From contig JAFMBV010000020.1 of NCBI GenBank assembly GCA_017858255.1, positions 1-46,716 on the forward strand: DNA of 46,716 nt, read 5' to 3'. The position numbers were made by a program, and so were the translations under genes. This document shows positions 7,022 to 16,052 of the stretch, piece after piece. The notes below the pieces were generated by a model that saw only the letters and a list, made by a program, of their open reading frames with translations, was not told the DNA's origin and did no database searches. The stretch comes from Bacteriovoracaceae bacterium (lineage in GTDB: Bacteria > Bdellovibrionota > Bacteriovoracia > Bacteriovoracales > Bacteriovoracaceae). Every line of letters starts with the position of its first letter. Positions within the stretch are counted from its first letter, which is position 1.

Positions 7022-9457
7022 ATGCCTGTGCATGGGGTAGAAGACCGTAAGACAAAAGTAGTTCTTGTTCAGCTTGGTTCACCCAAATCTCCAAAGGTTT
7101 CGGATGTCAGAAGCTATTTGAGGGAATTTTTAGGGGACCCAAGGGTTGTGGATATTAACCCCTTTCTTTGGAAGATTATTCTTAACTTATTTGTCCTGCC
7201 TTTTAGGCCAAAGAAGAGTGCCCAAGCTTATGCGCGTATTTGGGATGAAAAGAATAAATCTTTCCCTCTTATTTCCATCACTGAAGCCTTTGCTAAAAAA
7301 GTGGAGAAGCTCCTTCCTGAAGCTGGAAAAAAAACCATCGAAATTAATCATGCCTTTTTATTAAGTCATCCTAGAGTGAAGGATGTTTGGAACTCTTGGG
7401 AGAGAGACTTAAAGGAAAGTGATCATCCGGCCACTCGTTTGATGGCCATCCCCATGTTTCCTCAATATTCTGAGGCCACTATTGCTAGTGGCATGGACGG
7501 TTTTGCAAAGGAGCTCTCGGGAAGAGTAAAGATCCCTCCTTTTGAGTTCTTTACCGATTTTCATCGCGCTAAATGCTTCATTGATTGTTCCGTTAACCAG
7601 ATGAATAAATACCTTAAAAAGTTTAAGGAAGAAGACGGTGGAACAGATGCTGTCGTTATTAGTTTTCATGGCATCCCAAAAAGAAGAGTTATTCAAAAAG
7701 AAGACCCTTATTTTCTTCACTGTTATGAAACTTTTAAGTTATTGAAGGATAGAATTGAGGGGATTGACCCTGAAAATATTCATATGACTTTTCAGTCTCG
7801 CTTTGGTTCGGAAGAGTGGTTAACTCCCTATACAGATGGATATTGTGAAGACTTAGTAAAAGCAGGAAAAAAGCGTATCGCAATTTACTGTCCTGCCTTT
7901 GTTGCTGACTGTTTAGAAACAGTGGATGAAATTGGCACTGAATTACGAGAAGACTTAGAAGAACATCACGGCAAGGTCCAGTTTATACCTTGTTTAAATG
8001 ATGATGATGAATGGTGTGAAGGTTTTGCGGAACTCGTTTATCATCACTGTGAATCAGATCGATTAACTATATATGATCAATATTATTATCTTCAAAACCA
8101 GGACTATAAAGATATGCCACAGGTAAAATTAGACAAACCAGGATTAAGCCCTGAGGCGAAAGGTTCCCTGAAAATAGTATTTCTAACCTTGTTTTTAGAT
8201 TTAGTCGGCTTTTCTATTATTTTTCCTCTGTTTCCTGCACTTGCGAAACATTATTTGACCGTTGATGCTGATAATACTTTCTTAAAGTTAATCTTTGGCT
8301 CAATTACTAATTTAACGAATCTCGGTGGCGGAGATATAAGTTCAATTGTTCTATTTGGTGGGGCCTTAGGAGCTCTTTATAGCTTGTTGCAATTTATAGC
8401 AGCACCCATTTGGGGCATTATTTCTGACCGTATTGGGCGCAGGCCTGTGCTTCTTATTTCTGTCTTCTTTCTCGCATTCAGTTATCTACTGTGGTTCTTT
8501 AGTGGATCATTTACTGTTTTGATTTTGGCCCGAATTGTCGGGGGAATCATGGGGGGGAATATATCCACTGCTACAGCTGTAGTGGGTGATGTCACCACCA
8601 GAGAAAACCGTTCTCGCGGTATGGCCACAATTGGAATTGCCTTTGCTCTTGGTTTTATTATTGGACCTGCGATGGGGGGTATTTTATCCCTTGTTGATTT
8701 AACTAAAACTTTCCCTGGGCTTGTTGCTTATGGGTTGAATCCTTTCTCTGCACCGGCCGCTTTAGCTTTTGTATTATCGGCTTTTAACTTTGTTTGGTTA
8801 TTGAAGAAATTCAAAGAAACGCTACCTCCTGAGAAGAGAGGGAAGTCTGAAACTGACCGTAGTTTTAATCCTTTAAAATTATTCAAACCTCTTCCTTATA
8901 AAGGTGTGAACCTTACAAACTTTGGTTACTTTCTTTTCTTAATGGCGTTCTCTGGAATGGAGTTCACTCTGACTTTCCTTGCGGCAGAACGTTTGAACTA
9001 TTCCTCAATGGATAATGCTTACATGTTTATTTTTATAGGCTTTTGGATTGCTATGGTCCAAGGGGGCTATGTTCGTCGAAAGGCCAATCAAGTGGGTGAA
9101 AAGCGTATGGCGCTACAAGGGCTAGTCTTTCTGGTTCCAGGACTCGTCTCCATAGGCTTTGCCCAATCAAGCTGGCTTCTATATTTTGGACTTTTCTTTT
9201 TGGCCGTCGGTTCTTCCATGGTCATTCCTTGCTTAACAACTTTAGTGAGCCTTTATACTCCTCAAGAATATCAAGGAAGAAGTGTTGGTATTTTTCGCTC
9301 CCTTGGAGCTTTGGCCCGGGTTATTGGTCCAATTATCGCCTCTATTCTTTATTGGCAAAAAGGCGCTAGTGCCCCTTACTTCTTAGGCGCAGTCTTCTTA
9401 ATCATTCCATTAGTTTTGGTATCACGCCTTCCAAAGCCTGAGGAAATTCAAGCTTAG
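7022..9457 (+). CDS. hemH: Ferrochelatase fused to an MFS transporter
   Basis: One uninterrupted frame of 811 residues. Residues 1-345 are a ferrochelatase, inserting Fe(II) into a porphyrin at the end of haem synthesis: VVLVQLGSPKSP, the SFHGIPKRR motif with H216, FQSRFGSEEWLTPYT, and PAFVADCLETVDEI with the catalytic E299. A polar linker (about 346-382) leads to an MFS transporter of about 430 residues (383-811). Its many hydrophobic helices and loop-2/3 motif GIISDRIGRRPVLL resemble the TetA/drug-H+ antiporter branch. No stop, frameshift or internal ribosome site is evident at the junction. A separate internal start for the MFS part cannot be ruled out. A role in exporting or importing porphyrin/haem next to its own synthesis is inference. 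Confidence 0.9.
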   Translation: MPVHGVEDRKTKVVLVQLGSPKSPKVSDVRSYLREFLGDPRVVDINPFLWKIILNLFVLPFRPKKSAQAYARIWDEKNKSFPLISITEAFAKKVEKLLPEAGKKTIEINHAFLLSHPRVKDVWNSWERDLKESDHPATRLMAIPMFPQYSEATIASGMDGFAKELSGRVKIPPFEFFTDFHRAKCFIDCSVNQMNKYLKKFKEEDGGTDAVVISFHGIPKRRVIQKEDPYFLHCYETFKLLKDRIEGIDPENIHMTFQSRFGSEEWLTPYTDGYCEDLVKAGKKRIAIYCPAFVADCLETVDEIGTELREDLEEHHGKVQFIPCLNDDDEWCEGFAELVYHHCESDRLTIYDQYYYLQNQDYKDMPQVKLDKPGLSPEAKGSLKIVFLTLFLDLVGFSIIFPLFPALAKHYLTVDADNTFLKLIFGSITNLTNLGGGDISSIVLFGGALGALYSLLQFIAAPIWGIISDRIGRRPVLLISVFFLAFSYLLWFFSGSFTVLILARIVGGIMGGNISTATAVVGDVTTRENRSRGMATIGIAFALGFIIGPAMGGILSLVDLTKTFPGLVAYGLNPFSAPAALAFVLSAFNFVWLLKKFKETLPPEKRGKSETDRSFNPLKLFKPLPYKGVNLTNFGYFLFLMAFSGMEFTLTFLAAERLNYSSMDNAYMFIFIGFWIAMVQGGYVRRKANQVGEKRMALQGLVFLVPGLVSIGFAQSSWLLYFGLFFLAVGSSMVIPCLTTLVSLYTPQEYQGRSVGIFRSLGALARVIGPIIASILYWQKGASAPYFLGAVFLIIPLVLVSRLPKPEEIQA

Positions 9458-10344
9458 ATCGCTAGAAAAGACTTGAGGTAAGTCTCATAAAGATTTACCT
9501 CAAAGTGTTTATTGGCCTCATGAAGACCGGGGTTGGCATTGATCTCCAATAATTCCCAGTTATTTTCAACAAAAAGATAATCTATCGCAAAGCACGTTGC
9601 CTTTAATTCGTTTTGAATTTGCTTAGCATTCGCGAGGAGAGTAGCTTTTTCTGTATCCTTTAAGGTCGCCTTTTCAAAAATACTGAACTCAGCATTTCGG
9701 CGCCAGTCACTACCGGGTAACTTCTCTATAAAAAAACTCTCTTTGCCTATTACGAGGTGGCGAATTTCTCTCGTATCACCGTGAAAGGGTTGAATGAGGT
9801 AGCGCTGGTCATGTCCTGATTGTAATTGTTCCCAAAAGGTCAAAAGCTCGTCTTTACTAAATTTCTTTAGCCCAATGCCTTTATTTCCTCTTACCGACTT
9901 GAGTACATACTCCTTGCTAATACACCACATCTCTAGCTCTTCTGTGGTGAGAGGACCGCGTTTAAGGAGAGTCTTTACATGGGCAAGCTTTTGACGAGAT
10001 AGCCAGAGAGCTTGCTGATTTTTATTTCGTAAGATTTGAAGGCTGGAGATGGGGCAGTGGAGGTGGGCGCCTCTCTCTTTAAGCTCCTCTCCGAGGTAAA
10101 GGTCGATATCATCGAAAAGTATCCCGCTGGTTCTAAGGAGGATAAGTTCTTGATTTCCTATGGAGTCCCAAGAAATATAGGGTACTGATTTAGTCGGCAA
10201 AGCCCCTGCTGCGCTGTCCCAGGCTAGCTCTTGAAAAGGGTTAAATAGCTTTAAAGTTAACCCTAGCTGGTCTGCCGCGGCTTTCAGCCCTTGAATGCTT
10301 GGTAAGGTGGCAGATTTAGTGAAAACAATTATTTGTCTGAACAA
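9454..10344 (-). CDS. RimK-like ATP-grasp ligase
   Basis: ATP-grasp enzymes join a carboxylate to an amine or thiol through an acyl phosphate. The 296-residue protein has the RimK/glutathione-synthetase pattern: a pre-ATP-grasp N-terminus, the ATP-binding lysine region EYVLKSVRGNKGIGLKKF (about 147-164), YLIQPFHGDTREIRHLVIG, and the Mg-binding end CFAIDYLFVENNWELLEINANPG. The start is TTG at 10344, chosen because AGAGGA lies just upstream. The substrate is unknown; candidates include glutamate ligation to a protein or a small peptide-like metabolite. It overlaps the convergent hemH-MFS gene by 4 nt. Confidence 0.85.
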   Translation of the reverse strand: MFRQIIVFTKSATLPSIQGLKAAADQLGLTLKLFNPFQELAWDSAAGALPTKSVPYISWDSIGNQELILLRTSGILFDDIDLYLGEELKERGAHLHCPISSLQILRNKNQQALWLSRQKLAHVKTLLKRGPLTTEELEMWCISKEYVLKSVRGNKGIGLKKFSKDELLTFWEQLQSGHDQRYLIQPFHGDTREIRHLVIGKESFFIEKLPGSDWRRNAEFSIFEKATLKDTEKATLLANAKQIQNELKATCFAIDYLFVENNWELLEINANPGLHEANKHFEVNLYETYLKSFLAI

Positions 10345-10428
10345 GGCTTCCTCTTCTACAATAGGGTTAGAATTAATATTATAATAAATTAGGGGCCCTG
10401 TTGTGGAGACCCCCTGAGTTTAAAAGAT

Positions 10429-11694
10429 ATGAGTAAAACTTTTCGTCATTCTTCTTTTTCATCCTTTAGCTATCTGGTTATCACTTTGTGTTTTGGTTTA
10501 TTCTCATGTTCTCGTGTGACCAAGCTCATTGATAATAAACCCACTTCACTAGGGAAAGAAAAAACACAATCAAGTACTGGTGTTGACCACTCCCTGAATG
10601 AGAACACTCAAAAGAGAGAAACCACACTAATAAATGGTCTTGAAAAAAAGGTGCCAGTTAAAGAGTCAGAAGTTGAAGAGAATATGGCCTCTCATAAAAG
10701 TTTAGAAATTAAAGAGTCTGGAAAAAAGAAGTCGACCTCAAAATATCCTTCACTAACTCGGGAAGAAAAAGAACATATTTTAGCCGACTATTGTGAAAAG
10801 GTTGAAAAAACCTTTACACGCTATGGTTGGGGAAAGAGTAATTGCCAGAACTATGCATGGAAGTTCGTTAGGACTTCTGTAAAAGGTGAGCCTCTTTTAT
10901 GGCGTACTTATGGTCAACCTGCCGAAAATGAAGCAGAGACTGAAATCACTCTTATTATGTGTGGTGTTCATGGAGACGAGATTACGCCCATTAAGTTTTG
11001 CTATGATGTTTTAGACTACATGGAAAAAGTTACTGAGGGCTCCATTAGTGATCCTCATACTGGAAAGAAGGCCAGTTTGAAAGGTAAGTTGGTTATCGTC
11101 GCCCCACTAGTCAATCCTGATTCTTATTTTATTAAAAAACCAACTCGTACCAATGCTAATGGTGTGGATGTAAACAGAAACTTTCCTACTTATGACTTCG
11201 TAAAAAGTGCCATGAAGAGTTGGGTCTCACGTTACCGTAAAGATAAACGTCGCTACCCTGGTACGAAGGCGATGAGCGAGCCAGAGACGATTTTTCAAGT
11301 GAATTTAATTTATCGTTATCAGCCAGATAAAATTATTAGTGTGCACGCGCCTCTCAGCATGCTCGATTATGATGGGCCTGCAAGTGAGCATACTGGTGGT
11401 ATTGTTGGATCTCGTGCCAATCAACTGCTTATTCGAATGAGTGAGCAAGCAAAGGGATACCGAATTAAGAATTATCCTTTCTTTCCTGGAAGTCTCGGTA
11501 ACTATGCTGGAAATGAACGAAATATTCCTACCTTTACTCTAGAACTCCCAACTTCTGACCCAGGCAAGACCAGCTCTTATTGGGCCCTTTTTAAAGATTC
11601 TATTCACTCAGCGGTCATGCATGAGATTAAAGGTGAAGGCTTTGTGGCCCTTGATAGGGATGTAAAACCTTTGAATGGGACTCGTTCTAATTAA
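10429..11694 (+). CDS. M14-type zinc carboxypeptidase lipoprotein (MpaA-like)
   Basis: 421 residues. The signal peptide ends in L-F-S-C (lipid-anchored C27), followed by a 75-residue polar, charged spacer, then the peptidase domain. Zinc ligands are visible as H181 and E184 (GVHGDE) and H306 (ISVHAPL). The substrate segments are NANGVDVNRNFPT (about 243-254), and the catalytic Glu is probably in TLELPTSDP (E372). The arrangement resembles the murein amidase MpaA, which removes meso-diaminopimelate from wall peptides, so a peptidoglycan-peptide substrate is plausible but not proven. As a lipoprotein it would act in the periplasm or at the outer membrane. Confidence 0.82.
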   Translation: MSKTFRHSSFSSFSYLVITLCFGLFSCSRVTKLIDNKPTSLGKEKTQSSTGVDHSLNENTQKRETTLINGLEKKVPVKESEVEENMASHKSLEIKESGKKKSTSKYPSLTREEKEHILADYCEKVEKTFTRYGWGKSNCQNYAWKFVRTSVKGEPLLWRTYGQPAENEAETEITLIMCGVHGDEITPIKFCYDVLDYMEKVTEGSISDPHTGKKASLKGKLVIVAPLVNPDSYFIKKPTRTNANGVDVNRNFPTYDFVKSAMKSWVSRYRKDKRRYPGTKAMSEPETIFQVNLIYRYQPDKIISVHAPLSMLDYDGPASEHTGGIVGSRANQLLIRMSEQAKGYRIKNYPFFPGSLGNYAGNERNIPTFTLELPTSDPGKTSSYWALFKDSIHSAVMHEIKGEGFVALDRDVKPLNGTRSN

Positions 11695-11817
11695 AATTCT
11701 TCTTAAGTAATTAAATTTACTCAAAATGCCATTGAATTTTGGCACTTTCTCTAAATCTTTACAGATTTACTCCGAAAAGACCTAAGGACAAATACCTGAT
11801 CATTAGGAGAGAGAGCT

Positions 11818-13758
11818 ATGTTAGCTAGTTTTTCGGAATTTAAATTCTACCAATCTTTTCGTTTACCAGTTGAAAAAGCAGACAACCTGCGATTTCTAGT
11901 TGAAAAGGAAAATACCGTCGGTAAGAACGAGTACATCGAAGATGGAACTCTAATGGACATCTCTCTAACAGGTCTTGGTTTTTCTACGACCCAAAGAATA
12001 AGTGTGGGAACAGAGCTTGTTATAAGTCTCCAGTTCAAAAAAAATCACTTGGATCTTCAGGGAAGAGTTGTAAGGGCCTTTTGTAATGCCATTGATGATG
12101 ACGTTATTATTTATGGTATCGAGATAGATGAAGAGGCTAAAATTAATAAGTTTTTACAGCAATTTGTCATGAGTTTTTCTACAGAAAGACTAAAAGAGTG
12201 CCTCATAGATTCTGCCTTAAAGGATCGATACACCAAGGCCAGTGATGGTTTTGAAATGTTCTCTCTACTCTTGTCACTATTTAAAGATATTACTCACTTT
12301 GGTGATAAAGAAGGTTTCCTTGAAACTATGTTAGAGGAAGTTGTGAGAGTTATGAATGCTCATCGTTCCTCCGTTTTCCTTATCAACCCAGAGTCCAATG
12401 AATTGGAGGCCGTCGCTGCCTTAGGGATTGATAAAGACACACTTAAATTTGATTATCGAGTAGGGATAGCTGGGAGTGTTTTCACGACTGGAGTGGCCCT
12501 TAATATTGATACGATAAGCGATAAAACACGCTTTAATGATTTCTTTGATAGAAAATTTAACTTTGAAACCCGCTCCATTATTTGTCACCCTATACATAAT
12601 AGGGAAGATAAAATCATTGGGGTTATTGAAGTTATTAATAAAAGAAATGAGGATCGCTTTACTGTTGAAGATGAAAAGACCATGAAAGTTTTGGCCCTCG
12701 TCTTCAGTTCTGTTTTTCATAAGTACAACCCAATGAGTGAGTCATCTCAGATTCGCAGGTTTTCCAGTTATCACGATAGAGACCATGTTCTTATAGGTAA
12801 GACACCTCATCTAGGGTCTTTGAGAAACTCTATTATTAAGCTTAAGGATCTTGATTCACCTTGCCTTATTCAAGGTGAGCATGGGGTAGGAAAAAGCCTC
12901 TATGGAACTATCCTTCACAGCGAGGGGCAGAGAGGGCTTAAGGGTCTTGAAGTGGTCGATTGTAATAGCAAAAATATCGACGCTATTGCACGTCAGCTTT
13001 GGGGTGATGAAACAGAGTGTAAGCTAACAAAGTGTCAGGGTGGAACTTTAATTCTTCATGAAATTGGTTCCCTTCCGATGGCCTATCAAGAAAAGCTTTT
13101 CGAAATTTTAGATCAACGTTTCGTTCCAGGTACAAAGATATCTTTGGATGTGCGAGTTATTGCCACTTCAGTCAAAGATGTAGGGGCACTTGTAGACGAA
13201 GGTGTCTTTGATCGAGAGCTTTATGAATACCTTTCAAAAGCCTATATTTATATGGAACCCTTAAGGAGAAGGAGTGAGGATATTTCTTTACTCGTAGAAT
13301 ACTTCTTAAAAATAGAGTGTAAAAAACAAGGTCTACTCCTTAAAAGTTTTTCTCCAAAAATGATGGATAAAATCAAGGATTATGATTGGCCAGGTAACGT
13401 TAAAGAAATGCGCGTGATGGTTGAAAGAGCAGTTCTTTACAATCCTAAGGCACACGTTATCAGTGAAGTAGAACTAGAAGGTAGTGCCTCACCACTTGTT
13501 GATACGCAAATGAAGCAAAGAATGTTTGGGGATCTCCCTTTCGTAGGTGATTTTCATATTACTTTGAAAGATCGTCTGGCGATTGTGGAGAGAGAGATGA
13601 TCATTTCTGAAATTAAACGCTGTAATGGAAATAAATCGAAAGCAGCAAAAGAGATGGGGATTAGCCGAGAGGCGCTTCGAAAGAAACTTCTTATTTCTCG
13701 TGATGTTTTAGATGGTCTCGAAGATCAGTTTCCTGAACAAAAGAAAAAAGCTGCTTAA
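11818..13758 (+). CDS. PilZ-GAF-AAA+-Fis regulator lacking the sigma-54 GAFTGA loop
   Basis: 646 residues. A PilZ-like domain (about 15-125; note DISLTGLGFS and the upstream RFLVEKE, with no clear RxxxR) is followed by GAF (about 160-300), an AAA+ domain (about 325-555) and a Fis-type HTH (about 590-628, NGNKSKAAKEMGISREAL). Walker A is GEHGVGKS (353-360). The Walker B Asp is replaced: ILHEIG instead of LFLDEIG (H414). The GAFTGA stretch is deleted: LWGDETE runs almost directly into CQGGTLILHE. The arginine-finger region FDRELYEYLS and sensor II DWPGNVKEM remain. It probably does not activate sigma-54 polymerase and may work as a TyrR-like regulator of sigma-70 promoters. Its stop overlaps the next start (TAATG). 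Confidence 0.88.
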   Translation: MLASFSEFKFYQSFRLPVEKADNLRFLVEKENTVGKNEYIEDGTLMDISLTGLGFSTTQRISVGTELVISLQFKKNHLDLQGRVVRAFCNAIDDDVIIYGIEIDEEAKINKFLQQFVMSFSTERLKECLIDSALKDRYTKASDGFEMFSLLLSLFKDITHFGDKEGFLETMLEEVVRVMNAHRSSVFLINPESNELEAVAALGIDKDTLKFDYRVGIAGSVFTTGVALNIDTISDKTRFNDFFDRKFNFETRSIICHPIHNREDKIIGVIEVINKRNEDRFTVEDEKTMKVLALVFSSVFHKYNPMSESSQIRRFSSYHDRDHVLIGKTPHLGSLRNSIIKLKDLDSPCLIQGEHGVGKSLYGTILHSEGQRGLKGLEVVDCNSKNIDAIARQLWGDETECKLTKCQGGTLILHEIGSLPMAYQEKLFEILDQRFVPGTKISLDVRVIATSVKDVGALVDEGVFDRELYEYLSKAYIYMEPLRRRSEDISLLVEYFLKIECKKQGLLLKSFSPKMMDKIKDYDWPGNVKEMRVMVERAVLYNPKAHVISEVELEGSASPLVDTQMKQRMFGDLPFVGDFHITLKDRLAIVEREMIISEIKRCNGNKSKAAKEMGISREALRKKLLISRDVLDGLEDQFPEQKKKAA

Positions 13759-14753
13759 TGAGTAATTTTATAAAAAATCTAAAAACAAAAAAGCACCATT
13801 CTTTGGTGGTTTTTTGCTTTTTGCTAACAAGTTGTGAAACTTGGCAAAATTTTACTGGAACTTTAAAAGGTAATTCCGAAGTTAAGACAAGCTACGATGA
13901 TTTAGTCGAAACTCTTTCACCAGATAAGGCCGAGACTGTGCGGCGAAGTCTTGATCGTGGTGACATTACTACAGCGGTAAATGTTGTAGTCGACCCTCCT
14001 ACTGATAATGCTAATTGTGTAACACGTGTTCCTGCCAGTATTGAAAGTACAGACGCTTGTCCGAATCCAGAATATGAAAACTCTAGAGTACTTTATATCG
14101 GAGATAGTCATAGTGTAATTCCTAAGGAAAATCCAACGAGTGGTAGTGAGCGATTAGGAAATGTTGTTGGAAACGCGATTGAGGCGTGCTCTGGAGCCAC
14201 GCTTAGTTATTATGCCGTTTGTGGCTCAAGACCTAGGAGTTGGACTGGAAACAGTCGGCCTAGTACAAGGTGTGGAATAACAGAAAAAAATGGAGTCGAT
14301 TTTAGTTATAAATATTCAAGAACTGAAAGTTCTCGAACTGATAATTTACAGACGATCATAAAAAATACTCCGCCTAAACATGTCCTCATTAACCTCGGGG
14401 ATAATATGTTTAGTTATAAGAAAATCGGTGGCAAGTCAGTGGCCTCAGTTGGGAGCCGCAGTTCTCTAACGGCCGAAATTGAAAAGATGTTAAATGGACT
14501 ACCTCAGGATGCTACTTGTTCTTGGATCGGGCCTACTTATCATAAAGAGGGAACTCTTTATAAAAAGACAGCTGCTGTCGTTGATGAGTTTTATGCCGTT
14601 TTAAGTTCGGCAATAGGTAGTCGTTGTGAACTTATTGATAGTCGACCTTTCTTTAGTGAGACTAGTCCAAATGATGGCCTTCATCTAATTCGAAGCGAGT
14701 CGCGTATTTGGGGTCAAAGTATCTTAAGTGAAATCAGGCGGCAGTCTCACTGA
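13758..14753 (+). CDS. SGNH-hydrolase-like lipoprotein
   Basis: 331 residues with a short signal peptide ending LLTSC (C26, lipobox). SGNH/GDSL blocks can be read: GDSHS near 115-119 (nucleophile Ser117, block I), a CSGAT/CGSRPRSW Gly-containing stretch, INLGDN (block III, Asn) and DGLHL near the C-terminus (block V Asp/His). Several Cys suggest disulfides in the periplasm. SGNH enzymes hydrolyse esters, for example O-acetyl groups on glycans or lipids. The substrate is unknown. It starts one nt inside the stop codon of the PilZ-GAF regulator, so the two are translationally coupled. Confidence 0.75.
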   Translation: MSNFIKNLKTKKHHSLVVFCFLLTSCETWQNFTGTLKGNSEVKTSYDDLVETLSPDKAETVRRSLDRGDITTAVNVVVDPPTDNANCVTRVPASIESTDACPNPEYENSRVLYIGDSHSVIPKENPTSGSERLGNVVGNAIEACSGATLSYYAVCGSRPRSWTGNSRPSTRCGITEKNGVDFSYKYSRTESSRTDNLQTIIKNTPPKHVLINLGDNMFSYKKIGGKSVASVGSRSSLTAEIEKMLNGLPQDATCSWIGPTYHKEGTLYKKTAAVVDEFYAVLSSAIGSRCELIDSRPFFSETSPNDGLHLIRSESRIWGQSILSEIRRQSH

Positions 14754-15166
14754 AAAGTGAGGAGAATTGTTCTCTCTTTTGGGTCTTTTCGAAATTCACA
14801 CAAATAAATACCTTGCCAGGTACCTAGTTGTAATTGTCCCGATAAAACGGGAATAGAAAGGCTATGTCCTGTTATAATGGCCTTCATATGAGAGGGGCTA
14901 TCATCAGAACCTTCATCGGTGTGCTCAATAAAAGACAGGTTCTCTGGTGCCAAATGGCGTAAGAACTTTTCCATGTCTGTGGCCGCTTTAGGGTCGTAGG
15001 CCTCATTAATAGTTAACGCACAAGAGGTATGCTTTAAAAAGAGATGGAGCATACCAGACTGGAGAGGTTCGACTAAGAGGTCTTCTGCAAGTTTCTGACG
15101 AACGAGGGCAGTAACATCATAAAACTGATCACCAGTTGTTCTTTGGAAGAGGGTAGTTGATTTCAT
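14747..15166 (-). CDS. YjbQ/UPF0047 family protein
   Basis: 139 residues covering the whole family: LHLFLKHTSCALTINE with its conserved His/Ser/Cys, PSHMKAIITGHSLSIPV and GTWQGIYLCEFR. YjbQ proteins have been linked to a secondary thiamine-phosphate synthase activity. The physiological role remains unsettled. It overlaps the convergent SGNH lipoprotein gene by 7 nt and is divergent from cdaA. Confidence 0.9.
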   Translation of the reverse strand: MKSTTLFQRTTGDQFYDVTALVRQKLAEDLLVEPLQSGMLHLFLKHTSCALTINEAYDPKAATDMEKFLRHLAPENLSFIEHTDEGSDDSPSHMKAIITGHSLSIPVLSGQLQLGTWQGIYLCEFRKDPKERTILLTFQ

Positions 15167-15245
15167 TTCTCAACTTTAACGGCCTAGATGTCTCAAATTC
15201 AAGGGTTCTGCTCAAATATCTTCTAACAAAACCGATAAGTTGGAT

Positions 15246-16052
15246 ATGCAAGGCCTTTTAAATCAGATCACATGGAAAGATGTGGTTGATATTCTCATTG
15301 TCACTTTCCTTTTGTATCAAGGGCTTCTCATTATTTATGGAACACGTGCTGTTCAAATGCTTACAGGGGTAGGTATTTTAATGGGCCTCTTTTGGGTAGG
15401 GCATTCGTTCAAGCTCTATTCTTTAAATTGGTTTCTCGATCACTTCTTTGATTCATTCTTTATTATTGCCATCATTCTTTTTCAAGATCAATTTAGAAAC
15501 GCCTTGGCCACTTTTGGAACAGGACAACGATTTTTTGGTCTCTTCAAAGATGGTGAAGAACACATTGAAATCAATGAAATAGTTGAAGCTTGTCAGGCAC
15601 TAAGTCGTGAAAAAATTGGCGCCCTTATTGTTGTAGAACGTAATCATGGATTAGCAAATTTTCTTGCAACAGGTTCAAGTATCTTTGCCAGAGTTCACTC
15701 AGACCTTATTTACGCCCTCTTTCAATCAAACTCTTCTCTTCATGATGGAGCCGTTATTATTAGCAAAGGAAAGATATCCGGTGCTGGTTGTTTTCTCCCT
15801 CTAACAAGAAATTCCGAAATCGATCGTCACCTCGGTACCCGTCATCGTGCGGCCCTTGGCATTAGTGAGGATACTGATGCGGTTGCAATTACAGTGAGTG
15901 AGGAAACAGGTAAGATGAACATTGCCGTCGGCGGTAGTTTTTATTACTGTGACAACTCAAAAACTCTACGCCAGTATTTGAAACACCTTGTGGCCAGAGA
16001 GAAGCTCGACGAGACTCTCATCCCCATTAAGTTCCGGGATAATATTACATGA
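15246..16052 (+). CDS. cdaA: Membrane diadenylate cyclase CdaA
   Basis: Synthesises cyclic di-AMP from two ATP. Three N-terminal membrane helices (about 15-80) precede the DAC domain (about 100-250). Both signature motifs are present: LHDGAVII (DGA, 169-171) and GTRHRAALG (RHR, 201-203), numbered from a TTG at 15240. Neither that TTG nor the ATG at 15246 has a strong ribosome site; ATG is used here. The gene overlaps ybbR by 4 nt and glmM follows, the same order as in Firmicutes, where CdaR and GlmM modulate CdaA. Confidence 0.94.
   Translation: MQGLLNQITWKDVVDILIVTFLLYQGLLIIYGTRAVQMLTGVGILMGLFWVGHSFKLYSLNWFLDHFFDSFFIIAIILFQDQFRNALATFGTGQRFFGLFKDGEEHIEINEIVEACQALSREKIGALIVVERNHGLANFLATGSSIFARVHSDLIYALFQSNSSLHDGAVIISKGKISGAGCFLPLTRNSEIDRHLGTRHRAALGISEDTDAVAITVSEETGKMNIAVGGSFYYCDNSKTLRQYLKHLVAREKLDETLIPIKFRDNIT

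Noticed and set aside
6405-7040. Long plus-strand ORF of 211 codons opposite queF
   Set aside because: It is antisense to an intact QueF with all catalytic residues. The translation is Phe/Arg-rich with no domain and no ribosome site.
8160-8180. Separate start for the MFS transporter
   Set aside because: No ATG with a ribosome site is found at the domain junction, and the frame continues unbroken through the linker, so a fusion is the simpler reading.
11739-11760. Sigma-54 promoter before the PilZ-GAF regulator
   Set aside because: TTGGCAC is present near 11739, but no TTGC stands at the correct -12 distance.
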